In this document: positions 61,890 to 64,000 of the stretch, one piece after another | Layout of the letters: each line of letters starts with the position of its first letter | Numbering within the stretch: the stretch's first letter is position 1 | NCBI RefSeq assembly: GCF_030445035.2 | Contig: NC_080673.1 | Span: 35,088,365 to 35,152,364 of the forward strand | Length of the DNA stretch: 64,000 nucleotides | Origin: Dasypus novemcinctus | Taxonomy: Eukaryota; Chordata; Mammalia; Cingulata; Dasypodidae | Direction of reading: 5' to 3' | Notes under the pieces: model-generated | Database searches by the model: none | Told to the model about the DNA's origin: nothing | What the model saw: the letters and a program-made list of their open reading frames with translations, nothing else | Translations under genes and position numbers: made by a program

Positions 61890-62095
61890 AGTTCCTTCTG
61901 GAATATAGCAAAGATAATCCAGGCAATTTTAATTAAGGAAATCTAAAATAGCCAGTGCAAATGAATATTAATTACTGACTGAATAGTCTAAATTATAGAA
62001 ATAATTATTACATGCAGAAAGGAAGAAGTGAGAGTAATATCTAGATAAAAATGTGCTTAAGCCTCTGATATTTGGTCAACTTAAATTACTCATAT
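61890..62095. other. Short anonymous gap
   Basis: Nothing identified. Confidence 0.4.
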
Positions 62096-62099
62096 ATTA

Positions 62100-63105
62100 A
62101 ATTTTTTGTTATTCGAAAAGTTGTCGGTTTACAAAAAATTGACACCATGCCTTAGTGTGGTACATTTGTAACATTCATGAGGGAATATTTTTATAATTGT
62201 ACTATTTGTCCATCATTTACAATCAGGTTCACTGTTTGTGTTGAACTGTCCTATACTTTTAAAATTTTTATTCTAGTAACACATATACAAACTAACCTTT
62301 CCCCTTTTAACCACATTCAAATATATAATTGACTGCTGTTACTTACGTTCACAACATTGTGCTATCATCACCGCTGTTCATTACCAAAACTTTTCCATCA
62401 ACCCAAATAGAAAAACTGTAAAATTTATGCATTGACCTGACATTCTATACCTTCACTCCATCCTCTGGGAAACGTTTTTCTAGATTCTGACTCTATGAGT
62501 TTGCTTACTGTAATTATTTCATATCAGCAAGGTCATACAATATTTGTCCTTTGGTGTCTGCTTCTTTAATTCACTGTGATGTCTTCAAAATTCATCCTTG
62601 TTGTGACATGTATCAGGACTTAATTCCTGTGTATGGCATGTATGTACTATATTTTATTTATCCATTCATCAGTTGCTGGACACTTGGGTTACTTTCATCT
62701 TTTGGTAGTTGTGAATAATGCTGTTATGAGCATTGGGGTGCAAATATCTGTTCTAGTCCCTGCTTTTAAATCTTTTGGATGTAGAACTAGAAATGGAATG
62801 GTCAAGTTATATGGCAGTTCTATACCTCACTTCCTGATGAACTCCAAGAATGTGTTCCACACTGGCTGCACCATTTTATATTCCCAACAACAATGAATGA
62901 GTGTTCCTACTTCTCCACATCCTCTTCAACTCTTGTAATTCTCCATTAAAAAAAAATTAGTCATTTTATGAGTGCGTAATGGTGTCTAACTGTTGCATTT
63001 ATTTGCAATTCCCTAATAGCTAGTGATGTTGAGCATCTTTTCATGTGCTTTTGGCCATTGGTGTAACTTACTTGGAAAGATATATATTCAAGTCTTTTAC
63101 CCATT
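62100..63105 (-). mobile_element. L1 3' end (reverse), copy 1
   Basis: Antisense of ORF2 C-terminal coding end plus 3'UTR: TTTATCCATTCATCAGTTGC, GTTGTGAATAATGCTGTTAT, CAACAACAATGAATGAGTGT, and earlier ACAACATTGTGCTATCATCA. The 87-codon plus-strand frame at 62,633-62,896 is its antisense. Confidence 0.85.
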
Positions 63106-64000
63106 TTTTCTTTATTAGAGAAATTATTGGTTTATAGAGCAATAATGTATAAAATACAGGATTCCCATTTACTGCCTTATTGTTAACATGTTGCAGTGGT
63201 GTGGAACACTGTTATAGTTGATGAAAGCATATTTTTGTAATTGTACTATTCACTACAATCTGTAATTTAACCCAGGGTTTGTGTAGTGAGGTTCCATGGA
63301 CATTTTTATAAATTTCTTATTCTGCTGCCATATATATTTATATATGATATAAAATCTATCATTTCCCCTTTTAAGATATATATATTTCAGTGCAGTTAAT
63401 TACATTAACAATGTTGTGCTACCATCACCACCATCCATTATTAAAATATTTCCATTGTTCCAAATAGGAAGCTTATACGTTTTAAGACTTAACTTCCCAT
63501 TGCCTATCCTGATCTCATCCCATTGAACCTACATTCTAGATTCTGACTTTATGGCTATACTAATTATGTCATATCAGTGAGGTCATACAATAGTTGTCTT
63601 TTTGTTTCTGGCTTAAATCACTCAGCATGATGTTTTCAAGATTCATCCATGTTTTCACATGTATTAGTACTTGATCCTATTTTATGGATGATTAATAAGT
63701 GTATATACTACATTATGTTTATCCATTCATCAGTTAATGGACACATGGTTTACTTTCATTTTTGGCAGTTGTGAATAATGCCACTATGAACATTAGTGTG
63801 CAAATATTTGTTCAAGTCCCTGATTTCAAGTCTTCTGGGTTTATACCTAGTAGTCAGATTCCGAGGTCAAATGGTAATTTTATACTTGACTTTCTAAGGA
63901 ACTGCCATTCTGTCTTCTAGAGCAGATGTACCATATTACATTGCCACCAGCAAAGAACCAGTGTTCTTCTCTTTCCACATCCTTTTCAATGCTTGTAATT
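63106..64000 (-). mobile_element. L1 3' end (reverse), copy 2, cut by window end
   Basis: Repeats the order of copy 1: ACAATGTTGTGCTACCATCA, TTTATCCATTCATCAGTTAA, GTTGTGAATAATGCCACTAT. Related to copy 1 but diverged, so an independent insertion. Confidence 0.85.

Noticed and set aside
40485..64000. A neighbouring gene such as GLRB
   Set aside because: GLRB is the known upstream neighbour of GRIA2 in human, but no exon of it was recognised in these 23.5 kb.

Overview
This is AT-rich mammalian nuclear DNA with GC and CpG concentrated at about 37.8-40.5 kb. Several tRNA-derived SINEs (best at 50,135-50,500 and 18,461-18,864) resemble the DAS family of the nine-banded armadillo, so I infer a xenarthran, probably Dasypus novemcinctus. 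The species call rests on repeat recognition and has not been searched.

The one gene I can support is the 5' end of GRIA2 (AMPA receptor subunit GluA2) on the minus strand. Coding exon 1 is 39,575-39,662 and exon 2 is 38,903-39,043. They have canonical splice sites and encode the signal peptide and the first part of the amino-terminal domain (residues 1-76 plus one base). Everything below 38,903 is read as the start of intron 2; no third exon was found. The promoter and 5'UTR (about 39,663-40,480) hold a CpG island, a GU-rich repeat, four upstream AUG frames, a near-consensus RE1/NRSE, a GC box and a near-consensus NRF-1 palindrome. Together these fit a neuron-restricted and translationally restrained gene. 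A second CpG island lies inside intron 2 (37,830-38,790), next to a 130 bp polypyrimidine tract.

The rest is transposon debris. Intron 2 holds old MIR and L2 pieces, a hAT-Charlie-like DNA transposon broken by two L1 insertions, LTR-type repeats, DAS SINEs and L1 fragments, with long stretches where I see nothing. The upstream flank holds MaLR-type LTR material on the minus strand (43.8-44.3 and 46.2-48.0 kb), a long but dead plus-strand L1 (about 48.4-56.16 kb) with a DAS SINE inside ORF1, a second L1 3' end, a decayed ERVL-type pol relic on the minus strand (58.0-59.5 kb with a possible continuation at 45.7 kb), a U6 snRNA retropseudogene, and two successive minus-strand L1 3' ends.

I found no undescribed biological system. 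The most useful observations concern the GRIA2 5'UTR (including an overlapping uORF whose stop codon coincides with the end of exon 1), the intronic CpG island, and several nested insertions dated by their target-site duplications.
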